Notes under the pieces: generated by a model | Databases searched by the model: none | Told to the model about the DNA's origin: nothing | The model's input: only the letters and a program-made list of their open reading frames with translations | In this document: positions 50,937 to 61,044 of the stretch, piece by piece | How positions within the stretch are numbered: the first letter of the stretch is position 1 | How the letters are laid out: every line of letters begins with the position of its first letter | Made by a program: the position numbers and the translations under genes | Origin: Opitutaceae bacterium | Lineage (GTDB): Bacteria > Verrucomicrobiota > Verrucomicrobiia > Opitutales > Opitutaceae | Direction of reading: 5' to 3' | Assembly (NCBI GenBank): GCA_015075305.1 | Contig: JABTUS010000001.1 | Location: forward strand, 62,001-126,000 | Length of the DNA stretch: 64,000 bases

Positions 50937-52559
50937 ATGAAACAACATTTATCCATCCTGCTGATGGCACTTGGCCTTCTCAACGCCTCCGCCCAACCGC
51001 CTCCAGACGCTCAACTACAGTTGGATGCATGGGCGGGAGGTCAGTCTGGCGGCGTTTCCGTCGCATGGATCGATCGCGACGGGGAGTCACTCTTGAGCAC
51101 GGGTCACCTCGACACCGCCGCATCGCCGTCGATGACACCGGACACGTTCTTCGAGATCGGCTCGATCACCAAGGTTTTCACCGCGCTCCTGCTCGCGACG
51201 ACCGAGCGCCAGGGCAAGGTCGGGTTGCAGGATCCCGCCTCAAAATTTCTCATCCCCTCCTCGGACCCGTCCCAGGAATACCTGCGCAGGATCACACTGC
51301 TCTCCCTCGCGACCCAAAGATCCGGTCTGCCCCGCCTGCCATCCAATCTCGCCGGAGGCGTTGGCTCCAGCCTGGACCCCTACGCGGACTACACGCGGGG
51401 CGACCTGATTGCAGGCCTTCGTTTTCACGGCAGGAACGCAGAGCCGGAAAAGGGGATTCTGTATTCAAATTTTGGATTCGCAGTGCTTGGCGAGGCGCTC
51501 GCCTCGGCGTGGGGTGTTTCCTATGACGAATCCCTCAGGGATCAGGTTCTGACGCCGCTCGGGATGAAGCAGTCCTGGCTTGGTCTGGTTGGGAAGGCCT
51601 CCATCAGGAAGCTCGCTCCCGGTCTGAGCGGCGGGCCTGCACCGGAGTGGAAATTCCTGGCCTTTGCGCCCGCGGGCGCCCTTCGCAGCTCAGCGCGCGA
51701 AATGGCCCTTTTTGTGAAGGCGGCGCTCGGCCTCGAGGAGTCGCCTCTCCACGCCGACTTTGAGCTCTCCTTCAAGCCTCAGGCACCCCATCCGGACATG
51801 GGGGGCAGCATTGGACTGGCGTGGATGCTTTTCGAGAACGGATCCGACTCATATGCATGGCACAACGGCGCGACTGCCGGTCACCGCTGTGCGGTTGTCC
51901 TCAATCTCACCCAGAAGCGCGGCGTAGTGGTGTTGACCAATCTGTCAAAGCCTCCCGAGTCGCTAGCATTCTCCCTGCTCGGAACACCTGCCCCGGCTCC
52001 GAGAACGCGGATCGCCAATGCGATCGACTACGTCGCAGTGTATTCATTGTCGCCTGCCTTCTCCATCACGATCACCGAGCAGGGCGAATCCCTGCTCGCG
52101 CAGGGAAGTGGACAGGGAAAACTCCTACTTCGTCCTGTCGCCGAAGATCGCTTCGCGACCATTGGCGTGGCCGCAGAGATCGTTTTTGAACGAGATGCGA
52201 ACAAGCGGGTGACAGGACTGACTCTGCACCAGAATGGCACCGAAACCCGGGGATCCCGTCGGGATCTGCCAGCCCCTCCGAAAGAGACGACGCTCTCCGC
52301 CGCGATTCTCGCGGAGTATCCGGGCGAGTATCCCGCAAGCCTTGCCTACGTCTTTCGCATCACCCTCGAGAATGGCACACTCTTCATTCAGGCTGCGGGG
52401 CAGCCGAGGCTTCCGCTGACCGCTTCGGCCAAGGACGAGTTCTTCAGCAGGAACATCGATGTCCGAATCTCCTTCTCTCGCAATGAAGCCGGCAGGATAA
52501 ATGGTTTCATCCTGCGTCAGGGGACTGTTGAAGTGAAGGCCAACCGGACTGCGAACTAG
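50937..52559 (+). CDS. Exported beta-lactamase-family serine hydrolase
   Basis: 540 aa with a short Sec signal (MKQHLSILLMALGLLNASA). Class C beta-lactamase/DD-peptidase fold: Ser76-x-x-Lys79 in GSITK, Tyr176-Ser-Asn178 in YSNFG, and His309-Asn-Gly311 in WHNGATAG. The catalytic domain ends near 345; two repeats of about 95 residues follow (DYVAVYSLSPAFSITITEQGESLLAQGSGQ and AEYPGEYPASLAYVFRITLENGTLFIQAAGQ), similar to the DUF3471-type domains of such esterases. The substrate could be a peptidoglycan peptide, D-amino acid peptide or ester; beta-lactam resistance is not implied. Confidence 0.88.
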   Translation: MKQHLSILLMALGLLNASAQPPPDAQLQLDAWAGGQSGGVSVAWIDRDGESLLSTGHLDTAASPSMTPDTFFEIGSITKVFTALLLATTERQGKVGLQDPASKFLIPSSDPSQEYLRRITLLSLATQRSGLPRLPSNLAGGVGSSLDPYADYTRGDLIAGLRFHGRNAEPEKGILYSNFGFAVLGEALASAWGVSYDESLRDQVLTPLGMKQSWLGLVGKASIRKLAPGLSGGPAPEWKFLAFAPAGALRSSAREMALFVKAALGLEESPLHADFELSFKPQAPHPDMGGSIGLAWMLFENGSDSYAWHNGATAGHRCAVVLNLTQKRGVVVLTNLSKPPESLAFSLLGTPAPAPRTRIANAIDYVAVYSLSPAFSITITEQGESLLAQGSGQGKLLLRPVAEDRFATIGVAAEIVFERDANKRVTGLTLHQNGTETRGSRRDLPAPPKETTLSAAILAEYPGEYPASLAYVFRITLENGTLFIQAAGQPRLPLTASAKDEFFSRNIDVRISFSRNEAGRINGFILRQGTVEVKANRTAN

Positions 52560-52594
52560 ACGATGCTCAGTCGCCCTCCGCGCGTCGGCCTGAA

Positions 52595-54475
52595 CTACCA
52601 GCGAAAATTCACTCCCGTTGAAACCTGCCTCCGACCTGCCGGCACGGCGGGCACTTCCTCGAAATTCTCATTCCACAGGTTGTCAACCTGCACGCCAAGG
52701 GTCAGCCCTCGCATCACAGGCGGCGAGTAGTAGGCGCCAATCAAGCCGATTATCGCTTCATCGCCTCCCTCCCGACGCAGCGCGTTGTCCTCCTGAATCC
52801 GGAACTCATGATCCGCGCGAAGCTCCCATCCACGACCGAGCCGCAATGTGGCGGAAGCCGTCAACCGGTGTTTCGGAAAATTCAGCGCGTAGAAACTGGC
52901 GTCAACCGTCGCCGAACCGTAGTCTGATTCCCGGTGGAAAAAGGTGTAGCCCAGTGCGAGGTCCAGCCTCTGAACCTGCCGGCGCAGCACAAGTTCGACG
53001 CCCGACGTTTTCAGGTCCACAGGACTGGCGGTTCGCGCCGTCACTCCCCGGCGATAGGTCCAGTCAACCAATCCATCATCCCAGCGATGGAAGACGGCCG
53101 CCGACGCCGCCCAACCCGCCCATATGGCGCTGCCGCCGACCTCGAGATTCCGAGCTGCTTCGCGCCCGAGATCGGGGTTCCCCCGAAAGAGTCCCGCTCC
53201 GCTCGCTGAATTCAGCGCCGTGTATGTCGGGGTCTGGGTTGTCCTTGAGAAACTGGCGTACAGGCGATTCCACCCATCCGTCGCCAATGGTCTCCGGATC
53301 GAAATTTCAGCAAGCGGAGAAAGCGACGATGCATCGCGATTCGTGTCGTCGTAGGACAACCCCGCCTTCGCTGTGAATTTTCGGTCCGCATTGAGCTGCC
53401 AGGAGCGTTCGGGGGCCGCCACGAGTTTCAGGTGATCCCGCTGGCGAAATCGACCGGCGGTGAGCGAGGTGGACTTCAGGGCATCTCGGATGACCGTTCC
53501 TGTTCCATTCCAGACGATGTCGCCGACAGTCCTGCGCAGTTCCGCGCTGGCTCCATACACCCAGGTCGTATGCTGAAACGGATGGACCGTTCCCAACGGC
53601 AGCAGCCGGTTGAAGGCATAGTCATCCTTGTTGCGACGATAGTAGCCCCCCGCTTCGAAAAAATCCCCGTTCTGCCCGCTGATGCGATGGTTCAGCATGA
53701 GAAGCACCGTCTGAAGCCTGTCGGTTTCCAGGGAATTGAATGGTGTGTAGAGGTTTCGCCAGCCGAAAAACTTCGCCTGGTATCCTGCATAGAGGTCCGT
53801 CTGGCTTCGCGGCCCGGACAGCTGAATCCGCGTTCCGACACGCGAAAAGTCATGATCCCCGTACGGTCGCGTGCCCTGCGAACTCGATGCCCCCCACTGC
53901 GCGTCAGCTCCGACGCTGTAACGCCCATCCCCAATTTCGCGACGACTGCCTTGATAGAACTCGGCCCGCCAAAGTGAAAACTCTCCGGCACCCACCGAAA
54001 TGTATCCGTGATCCGAAATCGGGCGCCATGAATACGCCACAGTTCCAGCACCCGCATTCCATCCACGCAAGGCGTTGTCGTACCCGGTCAATATCTCCGG
54101 GGCTCCAAGCATTGCAGGTGCAATGGGAATCTCGGCAAAATAGTGTCCGGTCTGTGGATCATGGATCGATGAAGCGCCCACCTTGAAACCGGTCTGCTCA
54201 AAAATGCCACCGCGAATCGCCACGTCGGATTGCCCCTCGGCCATGTTCCGAGCCAGCACATCGACGAGCGGCTCAAACCTGAGCGCAGTGACCGGAGTGG
54301 GAAATGTTGAACCCGGTTCCCAATTGGCCACATGAAGAGTGCCAACGGCGACCGCCGGCAACTCGAACACGGGATTCGATGCCTCGCCCGCGTGGGCGTG
54401 CATGATGCCGAATGCAAGAATCAGGCCGAATTCAAAAAGCACCCCTGCGCGCCGCGCAAACTTCACTCCGTTCAT
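52595..54475 (-). CDS. TonB-dependent outer-membrane receptor
   Basis: About 626 aa from the ATG at 54475; a TTG 12 codons earlier (54511) is an alternative. A signal peptide ends near MHAHAGEAS. The plug is seen in PLVDVLARNMAEGQSDVAIRGGIFEQTGFKVGASSIHDPQTGHYF, a BtuB/FhuA-like plug without a clear TonB box. The C-terminal barrel ends in ..QVSTGVNFRW, with the terminal aromatic needed for assembly. It has no transport neighbours. An AT-rich palindrome covers its likely promoter, so it is probably repressed by a ligand-sensing regulator. Cargo unknown. Confidence 0.88.
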   Translation of the reverse strand: MNGVKFARRAGVLFEFGLILAFGIMHAHAGEASNPVFELPAVAVGTLHVANWEPGSTFPTPVTALRFEPLVDVLARNMAEGQSDVAIRGGIFEQTGFKVGASSIHDPQTGHYFAEIPIAPAMLGAPEILTGYDNALRGWNAGAGTVAYSWRPISDHGYISVGAGEFSLWRAEFYQGSRREIGDGRYSVGADAQWGASSSQGTRPYGDHDFSRVGTRIQLSGPRSQTDLYAGYQAKFFGWRNLYTPFNSLETDRLQTVLLMLNHRISGQNGDFFEAGGYYRRNKDDYAFNRLLPLGTVHPFQHTTWVYGASAELRRTVGDIVWNGTGTVIRDALKSTSLTAGRFRQRDHLKLVAAPERSWQLNADRKFTAKAGLSYDDTNRDASSLSPLAEISIRRPLATDGWNRLYASFSRTTQTPTYTALNSASGAGLFRGNPDLGREAARNLEVGGSAIWAGWAASAAVFHRWDDGLVDWTYRRGVTARTASPVDLKTSGVELVLRRQVQRLDLALGYTFFHRESDYGSATVDASFYALNFPKHRLTASATLRLGRGWELRADHEFRIQEDNALRREGGDEAIIGLIGAYYSPPVMRGLTLGVQVDNLWNENFEEVPAVPAGRRQVSTGVNFRW

Positions 54476-54514
54476 TTCTTGAATCTGCTCAAACGCATTA
54501 TGGAAAGCCAAGCC

Positions 54515-54549
54515 TATTGTTAATCATAATTACAATCTGATTAACAATA
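54515..54549. promoter_or_regulatory. Palindromic operator over the TonB-receptor promoter
   Basis: Perfect 12-bp inverted repeat TATTGTTAATCA (54515-54526) / TGATTAACAATA (54538-54549) with an 11-base spacer, in an otherwise GC-rich region. On the minus strand a good -10, TATGAT, reads across its inner edge (54523-54528), about 48 bases before the ATG at 54475. This placement suits a repressor site. It does not match a Fur, Zur or NikR consensus that I can recall. Confidence 0.55.
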
Positions 54550-54780
54550 TGTTCGACATGATGTTGAGCCGAAGCATCCTGAGGCAGCTGCAGGTTTGCT
54601 GCAGGCCGCCACCTCGGATTGCGGACGAATCTGCAGTCGAACGCCCACGGAATCGGAAACTGATCGGGTGTCCGGCCCCATGGACGAAGCGCAACGGTCT
54701 ACGAATCAACCGTTAATCAATCCATGCATCATCTGGAAGTGTTCGAAGCACGAAGAGAAACCGGGCTTCCGCCTTGCCAT

Positions 54781-54813
54781 AAAAATCCCGCACAGGCACG
54801 CTGTCGGGTTTTT
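54781..54813 (+). terminator. Terminator-like hairpin in the typA leader
   Basis: CCCG(C)ACAG / CTGTCGGG stem with a one-base bulge and a 5-base loop (54787-54808), then TTTTTC, ending 30 bases before the typA ATG. The flanking AAAA/TTTT extends pairing. It has an intrinsic-terminator form on the plus strand (and AT tail on both), so it could be an attenuator of typA or end of a small transcript. Confidence 0.6.
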
Positions 54814-54843
54814 CAACCCGCAGCCCCGGCTGCGAATCGATCC

Positions 54844-56661
54844 ATGAACCAGGAAATCAGAAACATCGCAATCATCGCACACGTCGACCACGGGAAGACA
54901 ACCCTGGTGGACAAGCTTCTCAAGGAAGGCGGTGTCTACCGGGCAAACCAGCACGTCGAGGAACGCGTCATGGATTCGATGGACCTGGAGCGGGAAAAGG
55001 GAATCACGATCAAGGCCAAGAACACTTCGGTCCACTGGAAGGACAAGACCATCAACATCGTCGACACCCCCGGCCACGCCGATTTCGGCGGCGAAGTGGA
55101 ACGCGCCCTGCGCATGGTCGACGGTGTTCTCCTCGTGGTCGACGCCTATGACGGCCCTCAGGCCCAGACCCGTTTCGTGCTTCGCAAGGCGCTGACTCAC
55201 GGACTCAAGGTCGTGATCGTCATCAACAAGATTGATCGCGACAACGCCGATCCCAAGAAGATGTACGAAAAGGTGCTCGAGCTGCTGCTCGAGCTCAATG
55301 CCACCGAGGAACAGTTCGACGCCCCCGTCGTTTACGGCTCCGGACGAGACGGCTACATGATGTACCATCTTGGCGACGAGCGGAAGGACATGACGCCGCT
55401 GTTTGAAACAGTGCTGGACCACATCCCTCCCCCCTTCGCCAAGCCGAACGAGCCGTTCCACATGCTTGTCTCCAACATCGACTGGAGCGACTACGTCGGC
55501 CGAATCGCCGTTGGAAAAATTCTAGGCGGCCGGGTGAATGTCGGCGATCCGGTATTCGTCATTCGCCACGCGGATGGCCAGCGGATGCGTGGCAAGATCA
55601 CCAAGGTGTTTGAATTCACAGGTCTCGGGACGCGTGAGAATGATTCAGCCTCCGCGGGAAACATCGTCGGACTCTCCGGCTTCGAGGACATCGACATCGG
55701 CGACACGCTGACCGCTGACGAAAATGGCCACGCGATGCCATTCACCCAGATCGATCCACCGACGCTGGAAATGCAGTTTTGCGTCAACGATGGACCGCTG
55801 GTCGGCAGGGAGGGCAAACTTGTCACTTCACGCCAGCTTCGCGACAGGTTGTTCCGCGAGCTCAAGACCAATGTCTCGATCAGCGTCGAGGACAGCGACA
55901 AGGCCGGCGTCTTCAACGTCAAGGCGCGCGGTGCCATGCAGATCGCCGTGCTCGTCGAAACGATGCGACGGGAGGGATTCGAGCTCCTGGTCTCGCGGCC
56001 GACTGTCATTGAAAAACATGTGAACGGTCAGCGGCTCGAACCCTTCGAAACCGTCTGGATAGAGGTTCCGGACGAATGTGTCGGTGCGATCATGCAGAAC
56101 CTCGCCAATCGCAAGGGACAGCTTACCAACATGGAAAAGCTCCCTTACTCGACCATGATCGAGGCAACCATCACCACCCGGGGGCTGATCGGCCTTGAGA
56201 TTGATGTCATCAACGCGACAAGTGGCCGAGGCGTGACCAATCACTTGTTCAAGGAGTACGGTCCCTATGCGGGAGAAGTTCTCACCCGCCTCACCGGCAC
56301 CCTCATTGCAACGGAGGCCGGGGAGACCACTTCCTACGCGCTGGTGATGTGCCAGGAACGAGGCAAACTCTTCGTGGCCCCAGGCGAACAGGTTTACGAG
56401 GGCATGATAGTCGGCGAAAACCCGCGCAACGAGGACATTCCGATCAATGCTGTCAGGGAAAAGAAGCTGACCAACTTCCGCTCACAGGGTGAAGGTGTGG
56501 CGACAGGACTGACCCCGGCCACCAAGCTCTCCCTTGAACGCGCCATCGAATACATCGCCGCGGACGAATTTGTCGAGGTCACGCCAAAGAGCCTGCGTCT
56601 TCGCAAACGCATCCTCAGCGCGACCGAGCGCCGCAAGTACGAGCGTTCTGGAAAAGTGTGA
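54844..56661 (+). CDS. typA: Translational GTPase TypA/BipA
   Basis: Ribosome-associated GTPase of 605 aa from [20 protein letters not shown] (G1 AHVDHGKTT at 12-20). G3 is [16 protein letters not shown] and G4 [11 protein letters not shown]-Tu-like domain 2, EF-G-like domain III/V, and the TypA-specific C-terminal domain (with [20 protein letters not shown]) are all present. It helps ribosome assembly at low temperature and stress. The frame extends upstream to 54724, across the hairpin, but those residues are not TypA. It converges on the RND pump with 17 bases between stops. Confidence 0.96.
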   Translation: MNQEIRNIAIIAHVDHGKTTLVDKLLKEGGVYRANQHVEERVMDSMDLEREKGITIKAKNTSVHWKDKTINIVDTPGHADFGGEVERALRMVDGVLLVVDAYDGPQAQTRFVLRKALTHGLKVVIVINKIDRDNADPKKMYEKVLELLLELNATEEQFDAPVVYGSGRDGYMMYHLGDERKDMTPLFETVLDHIPPPFAKPNEPFHMLVSNIDWSDYVGRIAVGKILGGRVNVGDPVFVIRHADGQRMRGKITKVFEFTGLGTRENDSASAGNIVGLSGFEDIDIGDTLTADENGHAMPFTQIDPPTLEMQFCVNDGPLVGREGKLVTSRQLRDRLFRELKTNVSISVEDSDKAGVFNVKARGAMQIAVLVETMRREGFELLVSRPTVIEKHVNGQRLEPFETVWIEVPDECVGAIMQNLANRKGQLTNMEKLPYSTMIEATITTRGLIGLEIDVINATSGRGVTNHLFKEYGPYAGEVLTRLTGTLIATEAGETTSYALVMCQERGKLFVAPGEQVYEGMIVGENPRNEDIPINAVREKKLTNFRSQGEGVATGLTPATKLSLERAIEYIAADEFVEVTPKSLRLRKRILSATERRKYERSGKV

Positions 56662-56678
56662 TCGAACGCTCGACCCGG

Positions 56679-59600
56679 CTACCCCGCGTTCACTGAACGC
56701 TCGGCTGCGGCCGAGGTTTCACGCTCGATCTCCAGGGCCTTGGTGAGCCCCTGCGCGCTTCCGTGTCCGGTCACCTTGAAGACAATCCTGTCGACAACAA
56801 TGTAGGCGATCGGAACGACGAAGAGGGAGATGGCCGTGGCGAGCGTCAGGCCGCCAACGATCACAAGGCCCATCGGATTGCGCGATTCCGCACCCGCACC
56901 GGTCGCAAACGCGATCGGCACCGCTCCAAGCACCGTGGAGATCGTGGTCATCATGATCGGACGGAAGCGAAGCGATGCCGCCTCATAGGCGGCGTCAAAT
57001 GCGCTCTTGCCATGGAGTTGGAGTTCATTGGCGAACTCGACTATCAGGATGCCGTTCTTGGCCACCAATCCGATCAGCATGATCAGGCCGAAACGCGAAA
57101 AAAGATTGTCCGTCATCGCGGGTCCCCAGAATCGCGTGCAATACAACACCATCAGCCCGCCCGAAATCGCCAGGATGATCGCCGTGAAAATCGTGATGGG
57201 ATGTATCCAGGATTCAAATTGCGCGGCCAGAATCAGGAACGTGAAAACCAGCGCCAGACCGAAAAGCATGAATGTGTCACTCGAGCTGTCGAGAAAGTCG
57301 CGGGTCTCTCCATCCCAGGCGTAGCGGTACCCGGCAGGCAGGATGCTCTTCGCCTTTTCCTGCATGAATGCAATGCCGTCTCCCATGACCTTCCCCGTCG
57401 CCAGCTGGCCTGAGACGGTGACCGAACGCAGTCGGTTGAGATGGGGATAGCTTTCCGGCACCACATCCTCAATCGTGGTTACGAGACTCGCCAGCTGTAT
57501 GAGCTGCCCGTCGCGGGAACGCACATAGAGCTTGCCGAGATCGGAGGGCGTCACGCGTCTGTCGTCCTCAACCCGAACCACAACGTCGTACTGCTGATTG
57601 CCACGCTGAAACTGGGTGACGCGTTTGCCGCCGAGCAGCGATTCAAGCGTGCCCGCAATCTCGCTGATGGGGACCTTCAGGTCCGCGGCAAGCGCCCGAT
57701 CGATGCGAACCGCAAGCTGGGGCTTTGTCGGCTGCGGATCGATCCTCGGCTGAAGAAAGATGCCGCTGCGCCGCATCTCATCCAGAAATTTTGCCGCCGT
57801 CACCTGCAGCGTGCGAAAATCGGCCCCCTGCAGGACCATCTGAAGGCCGGAGGCATCCCGGCGGCTGCCAATGGGGCGCACGGGGGATGGAAAGGCAATG
57901 CCCCCGGTGATGTTCGCACTGAACTTCCTCCGCAGCTCCGCGATCAAGTCCTGCGTCTTCCTCGTCCGCTCCTCCCACGGCTTCAGCGTCGCGAATATGA
58001 ACGCCCGGTCCGGCGCCGTGCGGTGAAACGTGCGATCCACCTCCGGGATGTTGAGGATCATGCGCTCCATTTCCTTGGAGTAAACCTGGACATAGGCCGG
58101 CGTTGAACCAACCGGCGGAATGAACTGCGCCGTGAAAATTCCGCGGTCCTCGACCGGTATCAGCTCCCTTTGGAGCCTGGTGTACAGCCACAGCCCCAGG
58201 CACGAAAACAACAGTGCGAAAATCAGCACAAGCGTCTTCGCCTTCAACGCTCCTCGAAGCATCGCCGAATACCCGCCGTTGACCCATGCAAAGAAGGGTT
58301 CAGTCCGGCGATAGATCCAGCCATGATCAGCCAGGCCATCCTTCGTTCGCCTGGCCTTCAGCATGCGCGAACAAAGCATCGGAGTGAGGGTCAGCGCCAC
58401 AAACGCGGACACCAGCACCGCAATGGCAAGCGTGAAACCGAACTCGTAGAACAGGCGGCCGGTCTGACCGGACTGGAAGGCGACCGGCACAAACACCGCC
58501 ACCAGCGTCAGCGTCGTCGCGATCACTGCAAACGCAACCTGCCGCGCTCCATGGACCGCCGCGGATATCGGCTTCTCTCCTTCCTCGATCCGCCGATAGA
58601 TGTTCTCGAGCATCACGATCGCGTCATCCACCACAAGCCCGACGGCCAGCACAAGCGCCAGCAGAGTGAGCACGTTCAGCGTGAAATTGAGCCAGGACAT
58701 CACCGCGAAGGCCCCCACGATGGAAACCGGAATGGCAAGGAGGGGAATGAATGTCGCACGCCAGTCGCGCAGGAAGAAGAACAGCACAAAGATCACCAAC
58801 AGCGTCGCCTCACCAAGCGTCTTGTAGACCTCCTTGACCGAACGATCGACGAACACGCTGGTGTCATAACTCACCGTCAGCGTCACCCCTTCCGGCATTT
58901 CGCGCTGAATCGAGGGAACCAGCGCCTTGATCGCATTGGCCACGTCCAGCAGATTCGCCTGCGACTGCCGGATGATCAGCACGCTGACCGACGACTGTCC
59001 CCTGAAGAAAGTCTCACTGCGAAGATCATTGATTCCCGCCCCAAGCTCCACACGGCCCACGTCCGAGAACTTGATCTGGTAGCCGCCTCGTGTCGCCAGG
59101 ACCAGATTCTCGAAGTCAGCGGTCTCCGACATGTTGCCCTGCACCCGAACAGTGAATTCGCGGGAGACCGACTCGATGCGCCCGCCCGGTATTTCCACGT
59201 TCTGCTGTCGAAGTGCGCTCTCAATGTCGGCAACTGTCAGCCCGTGGGCCGCGAGCCGATCACTGTCCACCCACAGTCGCATCGTGTACCGGGGTCCTCG
59301 AATCACAACCGAACCCACGCCGGGCACGGTTTGGAATCGTTGCACGGCAAATCGATCCGCGAAATCGTAGAGTTCCAGCCTGGAAAAGGTGTCGGATTTG
59401 AATGAAACGGAGAGTATGGGACTGGCGTCCGCCTCGACCTTGGAGACCTGGGATTCCCGCGCCTCCTGCGGAAGATTGTTGCGGGCGCGCGATACGCGGT
59501 CACGCACGTCGTTGGCCGCCTCATCCAGGTTTCGATTGAGATTGAACTCGAGCGTGATGCGCGACTCACCCTCCACCGAACTCGACCGAAGAAACCGGAT

Positions 59601-59828
59601 GCCGTCTATCGCCGAAAGATCCTTTTCGAGCGGCTCCGTGATTTTCGACTCCACCACCTCGGCCGAGGCGCCCGGATAGCTCGTTTCGACCGAAATGACC
59701 GGTGGATCCGTCACCGGATATTCACGCACCGGCAGATTGCGAAACGAGAGCCCTCCCACAAGGAGGATGAGTATTGACGCAACCAGACAGATCACCGGCC
59801 GCTTGATCGATAGGTCGGAAAGTGTCAT
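56679..59828 (-). CDS. RND efflux pump inner-membrane transporter (AcrB/HAE1 family)
   Basis: 1049 aa from MTLSDLSIKRPVICLVA. Twelve membrane segments with two large periplasmic loops are evident; the proton-relay pair is Asp-Asp in AVGLVVDDAIVMLENIYRR in TM4. The porter has QVSKVEADASPILSVSF. The C-terminal half repeats the pattern (LAAQFESWIHPITIFTAIILAISGG, GLVAKNGILIVEFANE). Drug or lipid export driven by protons; substrate unknown. It lies 76 bases after the adaptor gene; no outer-membrane TolC-type gene is in view. Confidence 0.94.
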   Translation of the reverse strand: MTLSDLSIKRPVICLVASILILLVGGLSFRNLPVREYPVTDPPVISVETSYPGASAEVVESKITEPLEKDLSAIDGIRFLRSSSVEGESRITLEFNLNRNLDEAANDVRDRVSRARNNLPQEARESQVSKVEADASPILSVSFKSDTFSRLELYDFADRFAVQRFQTVPGVGSVVIRGPRYTMRLWVDSDRLAAHGLTVADIESALRQQNVEIPGGRIESVSREFTVRVQGNMSETADFENLVLATRGGYQIKFSDVGRVELGAGINDLRSETFFRGQSSVSVLIIRQSQANLLDVANAIKALVPSIQREMPEGVTLTVSYDTSVFVDRSVKEVYKTLGEATLLVIFVLFFFLRDWRATFIPLLAIPVSIVGAFAVMSWLNFTLNVLTLLALVLAVGLVVDDAIVMLENIYRRIEEGEKPISAAVHGARQVAFAVIATTLTLVAVFVPVAFQSGQTGRLFYEFGFTLAIAVLVSAFVALTLTPMLCSRMLKARRTKDGLADHGWIYRRTEPFFAWVNGGYSAMLRGALKAKTLVLIFALLFSCLGLWLYTRLQRELIPVEDRGIFTAQFIPPVGSTPAYVQVYSKEMERMILNIPEVDRTFHRTAPDRAFIFATLKPWEERTRKTQDLIAELRRKFSANITGGIAFPSPVRPIGSRRDASGLQMVLQGADFRTLQVTAAKFLDEMRRSGIFLQPRIDPQPTKPQLAVRIDRALAADLKVPISEIAGTLESLLGGKRVTQFQRGNQQYDVVVRVEDDRRVTPSDLGKLYVRSRDGQLIQLASLVTTIEDVVPESYPHLNRLRSVTVSGQLATGKVMGDGIAFMQEKAKSILPAGYRYAWDGETRDFLDSSSDTFMLFGLALVFTFLILAAQFESWIHPITIFTAIILAISGGLMVLYCTRFWGPAMTDNLFSRFGLIMLIGLVAKNGILIVEFANELQLHGKSAFDAAYEAASLRFRPIMMTTISTVLGAVPIAFATGAGAESRNPMGLVIVGGLTLATAISLFVVPIAYIVVDRIVFKVTGHGSAQGLTKALEIERETSAAAERSVNAG

Positions 59829-59904
59829 GGGTCTGGCGAGGGTCGGGCCGGGGTGGAACTCGGGAGGGAGGTCGGGGATGCGCCGCGGTCCCAGCCTGCG
59901 TGAT

Positions 59905-61008
59905 TCAAAGCCGAAACTCCTCCTTGAGAGGACGCATTTCAAGTTTTGCCCCGGGAAATAGTATCAAACTGCCAACCCCTGATGCCACAATGTGCGAGCC
60001 TTCAGTCAGTTCTCCCTTGAGAGGGGAGACCTCCACAAGGCTGCGGGAGCGAAGTCCAAGGCGCACGGGCACGAATTCCGCAATCGTTTCTCCATTCACC
60101 TCCTTCGCCACGATGAGCGTGGTGCCATTGGTCGTTGTCAGTATCGAACCCTCCGGAACAGCAAGAACCTTTTGACGGACCTCGAGCACCACCTCGATGT
60201 TTGCGAACATGCCCGGCTTCAGGCTGGAAGGTGGTTCGATGAGCAGCCCCTTGACCGAGCTGGCGCGAGTCGATCGATCGATGACTGAGCTCACAAAATA
60301 GACCTCGCCGTGCACCTGTCTGCCTCGCTCCAGTGAACTCGAGGATACGGAAAAAACCGTGCCGGGATGCACCTTCGCAAGGAACCGTTCCGGCACCTGA
60401 AACTCGATTTTCAGCCTGCTGAGATCATCAATGCTCGTGATCGATGTCTGACTCGTAACGTAGTCTCCGGGAGACAATGCACGGGCTCCGACGATGCCAT
60501 CGAACGGAGCCTTGATCTCCATCTTCTCAAGTCGAAGGTTCAACACGGCAAGGTCGGCCTTGGCGGAGGCAAACTCCGATTTTGCCCGGTCAAATTCAGC
60601 CAGCGTGGTTGACTGCGTCTGCCTCAGGTTTTCCGCACGCTGGAGACTCAACTCCGTGAGCTGGTACCGCGCTTCCGCCTGCGCCAGTTGGGCCCTCAGT
60701 TCCGAATCGTCGATCTTAAGCAGGACGGCACCCTTCTTGACCGGCTGACCTTCCTCAAAGAAGATTCCGCGTACGATGCCGGAAATTTCGGCTCGCAGTT
60801 CCGCGGATTCGTTGGGCGCAACCGAACCAACCACGTTCAGCGTTTCCGACAAGTCCATGCGCCTGACCTGGGTTACTTCCACGGGCTGTCTTTCCTCCCG
60901 TGGAGTCCCCCCACGGGTGCCCCCCTTCCCCGCCTGCGTTTCACGCCTGGCGCATGCGCCCAGCAGCAGCGCGATTGATGCGGATAGGCATGCAAGGAAC
61001 AGCTTCAC
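59905..61008 (-). CDS. RND periplasmic adaptor lipoprotein
   Basis: Membrane fusion protein of 367 aa that bridges the pump and an outer-membrane channel. Signal peptide with lipobox LGAC (Cys19 lipidated). The barrel-sandwich starts at VVGSVAPNESAELRAEISGIVRGI, a helical hairpin at about 110-155 (QLAQAEARYQLTELSLQRAE...), then KAPFDGIVGARALSPGDYV. The C-terminal membrane-proximal domain has IEVVLEVRQKVLAVPEGSI. It is the partner of the RND gene, in the order adaptor-pump, 36 bases after gcvH. Confidence 0.93.
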   Translation of the reverse strand: MKLFLACLSASIALLLGACARRETQAGKGGTRGGTPREERQPVEVTQVRRMDLSETLNVVGSVAPNESAELRAEISGIVRGIFFEEGQPVKKGAVLLKIDDSELRAQLAQAEARYQLTELSLQRAENLRQTQSTTLAEFDRAKSEFASAKADLAVLNLRLEKMEIKAPFDGIVGARALSPGDYVTSQTSITSIDDLSRLKIEFQVPERFLAKVHPGTVFSVSSSSLERGRQVHGEVYFVSSVIDRSTRASSVKGLLIEPPSSLKPGMFANIEVVLEVRQKVLAVPEGSILTTTNGTTLIVAKEVNGETIAEFVPVRLGLRSRSLVEVSPLKGELTEGSHIVASGVGSLILFPGAKLEMRPLKEEFRL

Positions 61009-61044
61009 AGGCGATGATGGGACTGGAATGCCTCCGCCCGCTGC

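Larger units (their letters stand above)
54476..54843. other. 368-base gap between TonB receptor and typA
   Basis: No gene is supported here. It holds the palindrome at 54515-54549, a further GTTAATCA at 54712-54719, three CTGCAG sites (54588, 54599, 54631) of which two flank a 5-base loop, and a terminator-like hairpin at 54781-54813 just before typA. A short frame ending at 54847 is not gene-like. A small RNA running toward the hairpin is possible but not shown. Confidence 0.6.

Noticed and set aside
54724-54843. N-terminal extension of TypA
   Set aside because: The extra 40 codons cross the terminator-like hairpin and are not conserved TypA sequence.
56640-56672. 9-bp hairpin across the typA stop
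   Set aside because: Loop of 15 bases and no U-run; not convincing as a terminator.
58170-59405. 411-codon plus-strand frame opposite the RND pump
   Set aside because: Antisense shadow with Gln/His/Arg-rich, low-complexity sequence.
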